Shown here piece after piece: positions 27,780-39,100 of a DNA stretch of 64,000 bases. The stretch is from NCBI GenBank assembly GCA_016124275.1, contig WGOA01000018.1, positions 1 through 64,000 on the forward strand, written 5' to 3'. The notes under the pieces are model-generated. The model was not told the DNA's origin, did not search any database, and saw nothing but the letters and a program-made list of their open reading frames with translations. The DNA comes from Bacteroidota bacterium (GTDB taxonomy: Bacteria; Bacteroidota; Bacteroidia; Chitinophagales; BACL12). Numbering within the stretch: the stretch's first letter is position 1; the number at the start of each line of letters is the position of its first letter. The position numbers and the translations under genes were made by a program.

Positions 27780-29228
27780 ATGCTGCGCCAGCGTCTAAGT
27801 CAGAAACTCCTCCAGAAGCTATCGCCTCAGCAGATTCAGCTTATGAAACTGCTGCAGGTGCCTACGGCCTCGCTTGAAGAGCGCATCCAGGAAGAACTGG
27901 AAGTCAATCCCGCCCTGGAAGAAGGGGGGCTTGATGACTCTGCGGACGATTACCAGGATACGGACGAAAGCGGAGAATCGGAGAACGACAGCCTGGGCGA
28001 AGACCTCAACCTGGACGACTATTTCTCTGAAGACGACGATTACGATTCTTACCGAACCCGATCGGAGCGCGACCCCAACGAGGAGGAGCGCACCGTTCCT
28101 GTCGCGGTTACGGAGTCTTTTCAGGAGCGCCTGGCCAGCCAGTTGGGCATGGTGGAGTTAGATTCCCGCACCTTCGCCATAGCCGAGCAGCTGATCGGCA
28201 GTTTGGACGAAGACGGTTACCTGCGCCGGGAGCTGGATGCCATTGCCGACGACCTGGCCTTCAGCCGCAACATTACCGTTGAGGCGGGCGAACTGGAGCA
28301 TGCCCTGCTCATCGTGCAAGGGCTGGAGCCTGCCGGCATCGGCGCCCGCGATTTGCGGGAATGCCTGTTGCTGCAACTGCACCGCAAGCCCGAAAATCCC
28401 ATCATTCGGCTAGCCATTCGGGTTTTAGAGGAGCAGTTTGATGAGTTTTCCAAGAAGCACTACGAGCGCATGCAGCGCATGCTCAAGGTTGAAGAAGACG
28501 AGATCAAGCTGGCGCTGGGGGAAATTCTCAAATTGAACCCCAAGCCCGGGGGAACGGGAGGTGAGTCCAAGCAAAACCAGTACATCATCCCGGATTTCAC
28601 CATACTGAACAACTCCGGGGTTCTGGAACTGCTGCTGAACTCGCGCAATGCCCCAGAACTGCGCGTCAGCCATTCGTTTAAAGACATTTACCAGGCGTAC
28701 AAAGCCAGCCCCAAGAAAGACAAGCGCACCCGCGACGAAATTTTGTACATCAAGCAAAAGATGGACTCCGCCAAGTGGTTCATTGATGCCATTCGCCAGC
28801 GGCAGCAGACGCTTTACAACACCATGGCCTCCATTGTGGAGCTTCAGGAGGAGTTTTTCCTGACCGGCGACGAAACCAACCTCCGCCCGATGATCCTCAA
28901 GGACGTTGCAGAGCTGACGGGGCTTGACATTTCCACCATCAGCCGGGTGGCCAACAGCAAATACGTCGCCACGGAGTTCGGGACCTTTCCCCTGAAATAC
29001 TTCTTTTCAGAATCCCTGACCACCGACAGCGGCGAAGAGGTGTCCACCCGCGAGGTCAAGCGCATTTTGTCGGACATGATCGGGGCCGAAAACAAGCGCC
29101 GGCCGCTCAGCGACCAGAAACTCACCGAGATTTTACAGGAAAAAGGCTATAACATTGCGCGGCGTACGGTGGCCAAATACCGCGAGCAACTGAACATTCC
29201 GGTGGCTCGTCTGCGCAAGGAGTTATGA
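27780..29228 (+). CDS. rpoN: RNA polymerase sigma-54 factor
   Basis: 482 residues. The N-terminal glutamine-rich activator-interacting region I (LSQKLLQKLSPQQIQLMKLLQ) is followed by an acidic linker (about 50-110) rich in Asp and Glu. Then come the core-binding domain, the helix-turn-helix (LTGLDISTISRVANSKYVAT) and the C-terminal RpoN box ARRTVAKYRE. It directs transcription from -24/-12 promoters with AAA+ enhancer-binding proteins, none of which is in the window. The stop codon overlaps the next start (ATGA). Confidence 0.97.
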   Translation: MLRQRLSQKLLQKLSPQQIQLMKLLQVPTASLEERIQEELEVNPALEEGGLDDSADDYQDTDESGESENDSLGEDLNLDDYFSEDDDYDSYRTRSERDPNEEERTVPVAVTESFQERLASQLGMVELDSRTFAIAEQLIGSLDEDGYLRRELDAIADDLAFSRNITVEAGELEHALLIVQGLEPAGIGARDLRECLLLQLHRKPENPIIRLAIRVLEEQFDEFSKKHYERMQRMLKVEEDEIKLALGEILKLNPKPGGTGGESKQNQYIIPDFTILNNSGVLELLLNSRNAPELRVSHSFKDIYQAYKASPKKDKRTRDEILYIKQKMDSAKWFIDAIRQRQQTLYNTMASIVELQEEFFLTGDETNLRPMILKDVAELTGLDISTISRVANSKYVATEFGTFPLKYFFSESLTTDSGEEVSTREVKRILSDMIGAENKRRPLSDQKLTEILQEKGYNIARRTVAKYREQLNIPVARLRKEL

Positions 29229-29851
29229 TCATTTTCAGCTTTCTGGCCCGTTTTTTCTCGACGGTTTTCCACCCTTTGCTCATTCCCACCTACGGGTTTG
29301 CTATCTACCTCTTTGGAAACCGCTACCTGTTTTCCGCCTATGCCTTGCCCCAAAAGGGCTTTGAATTGTTCCGCGTATTGCTGCTGACGGCGTTTTTTCC
29401 CGCGTTCAGCATCGTGCTGATGGCGGCGCTCAAGTTCATCGAGCACACCAACCTTCGCCGGCGCGAGGACCGGATTTTGCCCTACATCGCCACCGGTTTT
29501 TTCTACATCTGGGCCTATGTGGTGTACCAGCGAACCCAGGAACCCGCTGTTTTTCAGGCAATTCTGCTCGGCGCGTGCATTTCTGTGTTCGTCGGGCTGT
29601 TGGTCAATTCACTTTGGGGGAAGGTGAGCATGCACACGAGCGGTGTTGGTGCTTTAGCCACGACAGCGATGTTTCTGGTCCCCATGGTCTCCGACAACAT
29701 CACCTGGGTCTTCTATACAGTAGTTCTGGCGGCGGGCCTGGTCGGGAGCAGCCGTTTGGCGCTTAAAGCCCACACCGGAAAAGAAGTGCTGGCCGGCTAT
29801 TTCGTGGGCTACCTGAGCGCCTACGCGGGCTTTGCCATCGCGCTGCGCTGA
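29225..29851 (+). CDS. PAP2-like integral membrane protein
   Basis: 208 residues, five or six hydrophobic helices. The gene overlaps rpoN by four bases and is probably co-translated. A degenerate phosphatidic-acid-phosphatase signature is visible: an LRRREDRILPY block in place of KxxxxxxRP, MHTSGVG in place of PSGH, and SRLALKAHTGKE, which fits SRxxxxxHxxxD with Asp replaced by Glu. It may be a lipid phosphatase (for example acting on undecaprenyl or phosphatidyl phosphates), or it may have lost activity. There is no obvious functional link to sigma-54 apart from the shared transcript. Confidence 0.65.
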   Translation: MIIFSFLARFFSTVFHPLLIPTYGFAIYLFGNRYLFSAYALPQKGFELFRVLLLTAFFPAFSIVLMAALKFIEHTNLRRREDRILPYIATGFFYIWAYVVYQRTQEPAVFQAILLGACISVFVGLLVNSLWGKVSMHTSGVGALATTAMFLVPMVSDNITWVFYTVVLAAGLVGSSRLALKAHTGKEVLAGYFVGYLSAYAGFAIALR

Positions 29852-29956
29852 GGTTTTTAGCCCTTCCCAACCCTGTCACATGTTGCGGGTTCGTTATATG
29901 GCATAGGGTTGCTCGGCCCAATACATTGCATCGGGATTTCATATCTCCCCAACCCG

Positions 29957-32161
29957 ATGAAACGAACTTTCCTTTTCGTCCTCATGGCCTCTTCGCTGGG
30001 GGTCTTTGGTCAACGCGCTAAGCTGGAGAAAGCCGATAAGCTCTTCAACAGTTATGCCTTTTATGAAGCTGCCGGACTCTACGAGCGAATTCTTGAGAAA
30101 GAAGACATCACGCAGGCCAAAATCAACCTGGCCGAGTGCTATCGCCTGACCCAGGACTTTGAAAAAGCGGAGTTCTGGTACAGCCAGGCTGTTGGAAAAT
30201 CCAGCATCAACCCCATTTTCAAGCTGTACTACGGCCAGATGTTGCAAAGCAATGGCAAGTGCCAGGAAGCGGAATACTGGTTCCGCGAGTATGCCCGTTT
30301 GCGCCCGGAAGATTCCCGGGGAATCCGCTTTGAGGCCGCCTGCGACCAAATGGTGGGCTACTACAGCGATGAAGGGCGCTACACCTTAGCGCCGCTTGCC
30401 TTTAACACCCCCTTCTCCGATTTTGCGCCGGCCTTTTACGAAGGCGGGCTCGTTTTTGTTTCAGCCCGCGAAGATGGTCGCGGTGGCGACCAGGTAAGTG
30501 CCTGGAGCGGTGAGCCTTTTCTGGACCTTTTTTATGCGGTGGAGACCGATCAGGGCTTCCGCGAGCCGGAGCGCTTTGGTGGCACTGCATTGAACAGCAA
30601 GCACCACGAAGGGCCCTTGTCTTTCAGCGCAGATGGACAGAAAATCTTTTTTACCCGCAACAACAGCGTCAGCGAATCGGTCAAAGAAGAAAACGCGCGC
30701 ACCGTGCGCCTCAAAATTTTCACCGCAGAGCGCAGCGGTCGCAACAACTGGGGCAAGGTTGAAGAACTGGATTTCAACAGCGGCGACTATTCCAATTCAG
30801 CGCCCGCGTTGCTGGCCACTGGCGACGTGATGGTGTTCAGTTCCACCATGCCCGGTGGTTTTGGTGGCTCTGATTTGTACATGAGCAAACTGGTAGAAGG
30901 ACGTTGGTCAAAACCTGTTAACCTGGGTGGCGGCATCAATACAGAAGGCGACGAGATGTTCCCCTTTCTGCATGCCGACAGCACCTTGTACTTTTCCTCT
31001 GACGGCCATGCCGGTTTAGGCGGTCTGGACGTTTTTTACGCTGATCCTGAAGAAGGATCCTGGCGCAAGACCCAGAACATGGGCTGGTCCTTGAATTCGC
31101 GCTGGGATGATTTCGGGCTCATCTGGGACCAGGACCGGACCAAGGGATACTTTGCCTCCAACCGCCCCGGAGGCTCCGGTGGTGACGACCTCTATACCAT
31201 GACGCACAACTGGGTCCGGGTCAACGGTCTGGTTGTGGATGCCCTGACCAACGAGCCACTGCCGGGAGCGGACGTGCGCATTATCGGCGGCCCTTCTGAC
31301 AAGAACCTGGTGGCTGACGAAAAAGGTGAGTTCGCCCTTGATCTGCCAAAGGACATCGCAGTGGCTTTATTGGCCAACCACGAAGGGTATGCCAATGGCC
31401 GCAAAGAAATTCAAACCCCGCTGTTGGGTGCCACGGAGACGATTCTTATTCCCCTGGAATTGGATCGCATTAAAATCAACATTCACGCGCTGGACAGCGA
31501 GACCCGCAAACCCATTCCCGGCGTTTCGTTTACCTGGGACAACAGTTGTTCCGGCACCTCAGACCGCTTTGAAAGCAATGACCAGGGCCGCCTGAGCATG
31601 CCCATATCCCGCTCTTGCGATTACACCCTTGGCGCTCGCGTAGAGGGTTATGCTGATGCTGTATTGCCGGTGAGCCGCACCGCACTTGTCCGGGATTCTG
31701 AGACCGATGTGTTTGTTGAACTGAACCCTGTGCATACGGGCATGACGGTGGAATTGCACAACATCTACTACGACTTTGATGAGGACTTCATCCGCCAGGA
31801 TGGCGAGCAGGACCTGATTCAACTGGCGGAGTTTATGCGCCGCAACGCCGGCATCACCATTGAACTGGGTTCGCACACGGATGCCCGAGGCAGCAAGGCT
31901 TACAACCGCAAGTTGAGCCAGCAGCGCGCAGAATCGGCGGTTGCCTACCTGGTTAAGTTGGGTGTGGAACCCGAGCGCGTTGTGGCCATGGGCTACGGCG
32001 AATCGGAAGTGCGCAACCGCTGTGCAGATGACGTGACCTGCACTGATCAGGAGCACCAGTTCAACCGCAGAACCCAGTTCCGCATCACCGGCATGAACCA
32101 GGAAATCAACAGTACGGACAAAGAGCAGATTCCGGTCAATACGGGCAAGCGAGCTAAATAA
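29957..32161 (+). CDS. PorE-like protein: TPR, PD40 propeller, carboxypeptidase-regulatory and OmpA domains
   Basis: 734 residues from ATG 29957, giving a signal peptide that ends VFGQ near residue 19. Domains in order: TPR-like helices (about 22-130), a beta-propeller with PD40 motifs (SFSADGQKIFFTRNNS, YFSSDGHAGLGGLDVFY; about 140-415), a carboxypeptidase-regulatory fold (VNGLVVDALTNEPLPGA; about 420-505), and an OmpA peptidoglycan-binding domain (about 596-710) with SHTDARGSKAYNRKLSQQRA. This is the architecture of PorE, the T9SS-associated protein that links the outer membrane machinery to peptidoglycan, though paralogues with this layout are numerous in Bacteroidota. It is 11 bases upstream of a PorP/SprF gene, which supports a joint role. 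Confidence 0.85.
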   Translation: MKRTFLFVLMASSLGVFGQRAKLEKADKLFNSYAFYEAAGLYERILEKEDITQAKINLAECYRLTQDFEKAEFWYSQAVGKSSINPIFKLYYGQMLQSNGKCQEAEYWFREYARLRPEDSRGIRFEAACDQMVGYYSDEGRYTLAPLAFNTPFSDFAPAFYEGGLVFVSAREDGRGGDQVSAWSGEPFLDLFYAVETDQGFREPERFGGTALNSKHHEGPLSFSADGQKIFFTRNNSVSESVKEENARTVRLKIFTAERSGRNNWGKVEELDFNSGDYSNSAPALLATGDVMVFSSTMPGGFGGSDLYMSKLVEGRWSKPVNLGGGINTEGDEMFPFLHADSTLYFSSDGHAGLGGLDVFYADPEEGSWRKTQNMGWSLNSRWDDFGLIWDQDRTKGYFASNRPGGSGGDDLYTMTHNWVRVNGLVVDALTNEPLPGADVRIIGGPSDKNLVADEKGEFALDLPKDIAVALLANHEGYANGRKEIQTPLLGATETILIPLELDRIKINIHALDSETRKPIPGVSFTWDNSCSGTSDRFESNDQGRLSMPISRSCDYTLGARVEGYADAVLPVSRTALVRDSETDVFVELNPVHTGMTVELHNIYYDFDEDFIRQDGEQDLIQLAEFMRRNAGITIELGSHTDARGSKAYNRKLSQQRAESAVAYLVKLGVEPERVVAMGYGESEVRNRCADDVTCTDQEHQFNRRTQFRITGMNQEINSTDKEQIPVNTGKRAK

Positions 32162-32172
32162 TAGTATTTATT

Positions 32173-33096
32173 ATGCGTAACATTTTTTTACTTATTGTTT
32201 TGCTGGTTGGCTTGTCGTCAACACTCGTTGCGCAGCAGGAAGCGCGCTATGCGCAGTTTCTTTTTCACAAGCTAGCCCTTAACCCCGGTTATGCCGGAGC
32301 CCGGGACGTGCTCTCTATGGCTGCCTTGTACCGCCATCAGTGGACCGGGATTGACCAGGCTCCCAGAACGCTGGCGCTCAGCCTTCATGCCCCCCTTCGC
32401 CAGGAACGGCTTGCCCTCGGATTTCAATTGGTCCACGACCGCCTGGGCTTGGCTACAAGCACAGGCCTCTACTCGGATTGGGCTTACCGCATTCCTGTGG
32501 GCAAGGGCAAACTTTCCATAGGTCTGCAGGCCGGTTTGGTCAATCAACAGTTAGCCCTCACCAGCGCTGTGCCGTTGGATGGCAACGATCCCTTCCTCCA
32601 GCGCAATCAAAACCATTGGTTTCCCAATGCTGGTGCCGGCCTGTACTACGCTTCTAAAACCTGGTACGCCGGTTTAAGCGCTCCACAATTGACGCAAAGC
32701 AGCATCACCGATCTGGCGGGCTCGCAAGCCAGTCAATCCCGGCACTATGCGGCCATGGGTGGTTATGCCTGGAAGATCAACCCCGATGTAAAACTTCATC
32801 CACAAGCGCTGCTGTTGGTGGCAGAAGGGGCCCCTGTTCAGGCAGAAGGCAACCTGAGTGTGCTAATCTCCGAGCGCTTCTGGACGGGTGTCGGTTACCG
32901 CAGCTCGTCCACAGCGGTTTTCAACCTCGGGTACGAAATGGTTTCCGGGTTGCGCTTCGGCTATGCCTACGACCTGACCCTTGGTGCGTTCAGTGCGCAA
33001 ACCGGTGGCAGCCACGAGCTGATGATCGGCATGGACATTGGCCGCAACCCCGCCCGATTCCTGTACCCCCGGCAATTGAGTTCGCCGGTTTTCTGA
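32173..33096 (+). CDS. PorP/SprF-family outer membrane protein (first copy)
   Basis: 307 residues with a signal peptide ending LVAQ. Family marks are ARYAQFLFHKLALNPGYAGA near the N-terminus, RHQWTGIDQAPRTLALS, and the C-terminal barrel strands LRFGYAYDLTLGAF and SHELMIGMDIG. PorP/SprF proteins are 12-14-stranded barrels of the T9SS; SprF is needed for export of SprB-type adhesins with type B sorting domains. Starts 11 bases after the PorE-like gene and ends 54 bases before the giant adhesin, so the three probably form one operon. Confidence 0.92.
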   Translation: MRNIFLLIVLLVGLSSTLVAQQEARYAQFLFHKLALNPGYAGARDVLSMAALYRHQWTGIDQAPRTLALSLHAPLRQERLALGFQLVHDRLGLATSTGLYSDWAYRIPVGKGKLSIGLQAGLVNQQLALTSAVPLDGNDPFLQRNQNHWFPNAGAGLYYASKTWYAGLSAPQLTQSSITDLAGSQASQSRHYAAMGGYAWKINPDVKLHPQALLLVAEGAPVQAEGNLSVLISERFWTGVGYRSSSTAVFNLGYEMVSGLRFGYAYDLTLGAFSAQTGGSHELMIGMDIGRNPARFLYPRQLSSPVF

Positions 33097-33150
33097 TGGG
33101 TCCGCTAAACCCTCCCAACTTTCTCTCCCAACCGGTTTGACGCCGGTGAA

Positions 33151-36100
33151 ATGATTGCTCTGATGAACCGAATGTTACCGCTTTCCAAACCAAGTGCAGC
33201 CTCTTGCAAGCTGGGATATTCCCCATTGGCCTTGCTGCTGATTATTTTAATGGCAGTTATGCCCCGGCAGGTCCATGCCCAGTGCGACATTGAAATCCAG
33301 GGCGGTGGCTGCTGGTTTGTCGCCCCCGAAGTGGATCAGCTGCACGGCGATGCGCCGATTTTTCTGCGCATTACCACGTACACGGAGGCCATTACAGCCA
33401 CGTTGTCCATGCCGGCGCGTCCCAGCTTCACGCCTATTGTCGTCAATATTCCTGCGGGCGGATTCCACAGCATGGATCTGACGCCTTACAAGGCGCTGAT
33501 TGAAAGCTCGCCGTTCAATGCCGTGCTCAACACCGGTTTGTTGTTGGAAGTGACCGGCGTCGCTACTGCATACTATGAAGTGGCCAGTACGGTAAACCCT
33601 GGCATCTTCAACCTCAAAGGTGATGTGGCACTGGGTCGCAACTTTTTCATTCCTGCACAAACCGCTTTTGTCAACAACACCAGTTTGCCCGGTCGAAGTG
33701 GTTTTGTGGTTGTGGCAACGGAAGACAACACACAAGTCACCATCACACCAAAGAACAACATGGTGGGGCATCCTTTGTCGGCAGGTCCATTTACCATCAC
33801 GTTGGATCGGGGAGAGACCTATTCCGCGCTGGCCACGGGCTTTAATCCGGCTGACCGTTTGCACGGTTCAGAAGTTACTTCCACCAAGCCCATCACCGTC
33901 ACCATTTTTGACGACAACGTTTGGGTGCCCGGACACTACGATCTGTGCGGCGACCAGATTGTACCCATTGAGCATATTGGAACAGAATACATTGTGGTGA
34001 GAGGCAATGACGCTACCAATGAACGCATTTATGTTTTAGCCACTCAAAACAGCACACAGGTTTATGTGGATGGCGGCGCAACGCCGGTGGCCACCCTGAA
34101 CCGCGGCCAGCAGTACAGCCGGTCCTTCACCGGAGCCTCGCATTACATTACCACGTCCAAGCCCACCTACGTGATGCACATGGCGGGTATAGGCGGTGAG
34201 TTTGGCCACTCTCAAATGCCTCCAATCGGTTGCAGCGGGGTTTCGGAAATGGGTTTTGTGCGCACTTCTTCAGGCCAGTTTGGCCTGATGATTCTGGTGC
34301 CTACCGGCAGTGAAGATGACTTCATCATCAACGGCAACCCTTCGCTCATTTCAGCTTCCTCGTTTACCACAGTCCCCGGTACCGGCGGGCAGTGGAAGTC
34401 TTATTATTCCAACATCGGGTTGCCAGTGGGCCAAAACTTTGTGAAGAACACCACGGCCAACTTCCACATGGGCATCCTCAACAACCTTGGGGCATCGACC
34501 GTGTACGGTTATTACACCCGCTTCGGACTTTCACAACCTAACCTCGGACCGGATCAGATTGCCTGCAACCGCGATTTGCTTCCGATGACCTTGCAGGCGC
34601 GCATCACGGCTGACGAGTTTTTGTGGTCAAATGGCAGCACGGGCAGTGAGCTGACCGTGACAGAACCTGGTACCTATTGGGTGCGCAGTCGGGCAGGTGG
34701 TTGTACGGATCAGTACGACACCATCACCATCACCAACATTGATGCCCGCCTGATGGGGGCTCGTCAGTTTGATTTCTGTGGAAGTTTTTTGGTTTCCATC
34801 CCAACGAATTTTCCGGGCAGCGATGAGGGTACCTTGACCGTGCACGCCGATTCCTTGAGCGCGGTGAACGGCACCAGCCCCATGGGATCGCTGACCCTGA
34901 CTGCAGAAGGTACGTATTATGTGCGCTTGGAAACCGATTGTGGTTGTTATACGGTTAAGGGCATTGTGTTGCGCTCATTTTGTCCTCCATTGGCCGAAGA
35001 CGATGCCTACACAACCCCGGAAGATGTTGTGATCAACCTGCCCGTGCTGGGCAACGATACAGACCCCGATGGTTCGCTCGTTCCTGGCTCTGTAACAGTG
35101 GTTATTCCCCCGGCACATGGAACGGCAGTGGCCAACCCGGATGGTACCATAACCTATACGCCAAATGCCAACTGGCATGGCACCGATACCTTGACCTACC
35201 AGGTGAGCGACAACGATGGCCTGACTGCCCAGGCACAGGTGCTGATTGCGGTATTGCCGGTGAACGACCCACCCGTTGCCGTGGACGATGCGGCTACTAC
35301 ACCGGAGGACGTTGCCGTAACCATTCCTGTGTTGGCCAACGACAGCGATCCGGACAACCCGATCAATCCCGCTAATGTTACCGTAACGGTGGCTCCGGCA
35401 CATGGAACCGTCGTGGTGAATCCGGATGGCAGCATTACCTATACCCCCAATGCCAATTGGCACGGCACGGAGACCTTTACCTATGTTTATTGCGATGATG
35501 ACGGCGGTTGTGATGCGGCCCTGGTCACCGTAACGGTAACCGACGTGAACGATCCTCCCGTTGCGCTGGATGATGTGGCCAGTACGCCGGAAGACACGCC
35601 ATTGAGTATCCCTGTTCTGGTCAACGACAGCGACCCGGACGGCAGTTTATTGCCCGGCTCCGTGGTGGTGCTCACGCCACCTGTTCACGGTGAAGTGGTG
35701 GTGCAGCCGGATGGCAGCCTGCTGTACACCCCCGATCCTGACTACCACGGTCCGGACAGCCTGGTGTACCAGGTTTGCGACGACGATGGGGCTTGTGCGC
35801 AGGCTACGGTTTCCATTGCGGTAACCGATGTCAACGATCCACCTGTTGCAGTGGACGATGTGGTCAACACGCCAGAGGATACCCCCATCAACATTCCCGT
35901 TTTGGGCAACGACAGCGATCCCGACGGAACGTTGAATCCCGGCAGTGTTGTGGTCGTGGATGAGCCTGCCAACGGCACGGTTGTGGTGAATCCGGACGGA
36001 ACCATCACGTACACCCCCGATTCCAACTACCACGGTCCGGACAGCTTTACCTATCAGGTCTGCGATGACGACGGCGCGTGTGATGTAGCTACCGTTACGG

Positions 36101-39100
36101 TGAACGTACAAGATGTCAATGATCCCCCTGTTGCGGTGGATGATGTGGCCTCTACCCTGGAAGACACTCCGGTGACCACGGTGGTCTTAGGCAATGATTC
36201 GGATCCGGATGGTACCTTGATGCCTGGCTCCGTAACCATTGTTACGGGTCCTGCACACGGCACGGTTTCCGTGAATCCAGACGGCAGCATCACGTATACG
36301 CCCGCGCTGAACTACAACGGCCCGGACAGCTACAGCTACCAGGTTTGCGATGATGACGGCCTTTGTGATCAGGCCAATGTCACCTTGACGGTAGGACCGG
36401 TCAATGATCCTCCCGTTGCGGTGGATGATGTGGAAACAACCCTTGAAGACACGCCGGTAACAGTGGATGTGCTCATCAACGACAGCGATCCGGACGGTCC
36501 GTTGGATCCCTCCAGCGTCACGGTGATCAGTGGTCCCTTGCACGGCTCGGCCTATGCTGATCCTATTACGGGCGAAGTGATTTATACCCCTGCGCCAGAT
36601 TGGTTCGGAACCGATGTGCTGACTTACCAGGTCTGTGATTTTTACGGTGCCTGCGACCAGGCCACCATCACCATCACGGTTGGTGATGTCAACGATCCGC
36701 CGATTGCAGTGGATGATGCGGCATCAACTCTGGAAGACACACCGGTGAACATCGCTGTGCTGGGCAACGACAGCGATCCGGATGGAACGTTGGTGCTCAG
36801 CTCGCTGGTGGTCATCAGCGGCCCTTCGAACGGAACCATCACTGTTCTGCCCGACGGTACAATAACCTATGTTCCCGGCCTGGACTTTAATGGCTCAGAC
36901 AACTTTACCTACCAAATTTGCGATGATGACGGTGCTTGCGACCAGGCTGTGGTGACGGTCAATGTTGGCGATGTCAACGATCCTCCCATTGCGGTAGATG
37001 ACGCTGCCAGCACACCAGAAGATACGCCGGTGACTATTCCCGTGCTGGTGAATGACAGCGATCCGGATGGAACCTTGGTGCCCGGTTCGGTGACCGTGGT
37101 CAGCGGTCCTGCGCATGGCACAGTCACGGTGAATCCCGATGGCAGCATTACCTATACCCCTTCGTTGAACTACCACGGCCCGGACAGTTTTGTGTACCAG
37201 GTCTGCGATGACGACGGCGCTTGTGATCAGGCCACGGTGAGCATCAGCGTTGGTGATGTCAACGACCCGCCCATTGCTGTGGACGATTCGCGCAGCACAC
37301 TGGAAGATGTGCCGGTTATCATACCCGTACTGGACAACGACAGCGATGTGGACGGAATTTTGGTACTGGGAAGTTTGAGTATTGTAACGCCTCCGGCACA
37401 TGGTACGGTGGTCGTCAATGCTGACGGAACGATCACCTATACGCCCAACCTGGACTACTTCGGCACGGATGCGTTCGTCTATCAAATTTGCGACGATGAC
37501 GGTGCTTGCGATCAGGCCACCGTTAGCATTAACGTCGGCGATGAAAACGACCCGCCCATTGCCGTCGATGACGTGGTGGTTACCCCGGAGGACACTCCGG
37601 TTACAACCCCGGTATTGGTCAACGACAGCGATCCAGATGGCGTTTTGGTGTCCGGTTCGGTGAGCATCGTCAGTCCGCCTGCCCACGGTTCGGTGGTTGT
37701 GAATCCTGATGGCTCCATCACCTACACGCCCAATGCCAACTACCACGGCCCGGACAGCTATACCTACCAGGTTTGCGATGATGACGGTGCATGCGATGCT
37801 GCGCTGGTGAGCATTACGGTAACGGATGTGAACGATCCTCCGGTTGCTGTGGACGATGCGGTGACTACGCCAGAGGATACGCCTGTGCTGATTTTGGTGT
37901 TGAACAACGATTCTGATTCCGATGGAAGTTTGGTTCCCGGTTCAGTGAGCATCGTTAGCGGTCCGGCACATGGAACCGTGCTCATCAATCCTGATGGCAG
38001 CATTACCTACACGCCCAATGCCAACTACCATGGCCCGGATGCCTTCAGCTACCAGGTTTGCGATGACGACGGCGCCTGCGACCAAGCTACCGTAACCATT
38101 TCTGTGTTGGATGTGAACGATCCACCGCTGGCTGTTGACGATGCAGTGGTTACCCCTGAAGATACGCCGGTAACCGTAACGGTTTTGGTTAACGATAGCG
38201 ATGCAGACGGCGTGCTGGTCATTTCCTCCGTAACCCTTGTTACTCCGCCACTTCACGGAACAGTAGTATTGAACCCTGACGGAACGATTACGTATTCACC
38301 GGATTTCAATTACCACGGTCCGGACAGTTTTGTGTACCAGGTCTGTGACGATGACGGTGCTTGCGATGAAGCTACCGTAACCATTTCTGTGTTGGACGTC
38401 AACGACCCGCCGTTTGCCAATGATGATATTGACCATACCTCAGAAGACGTGCCGGTAACGACCGAAGTTCTGGCCAATGACCACGATCCGGATGGCACGC
38501 TCGATCCTGCTACCGTGGCGATCGTCCTTGCGCCCGCGCATGGAACAGTAGTGGTCAATCCGGACGGTACAATTACTTATACCCCTGATCCAGGCTGGAA
38601 TGGCACCGATCATTACAGCTACCAGGTTTGCGATGACGACGGCGCTTGTGACCAAGCCACAGTAACCATTACGGTCGGCGACGTCAACGATCCGCCGATT
38701 GCGGTAGATGATACCGAGTTTACGCCGGAAGACACCCCGGTTACGACGGTAGTGTTGGGCAACGACTACGACACGGACGGTTTCCTTGTACCGGCTTCCG
38801 TAACTATTCTGGTTGCACCGAGCCATGGCACACTGGTGGTGAATCCTGACGGCAGCATTACCTACTCGCCGGAACCGGATTGGTTCGGCACGGATGCTTA
38901 TACTTACCAGGTCTGCGATGACGATGATGCGTGTGATGCAGCTGTGGTAACCATCACGGTAGGTGACGTCAACGATCCGCCGATTGCTGTGGACGATACC
39001 GACTTCACGCTGGAAGACACACCCGTCACGACCACCGTGCTGGCCAACGATCACGATCCTGACGGTTGGCTGGTTCCCGGCAGCGTTACGATTCTTATCG

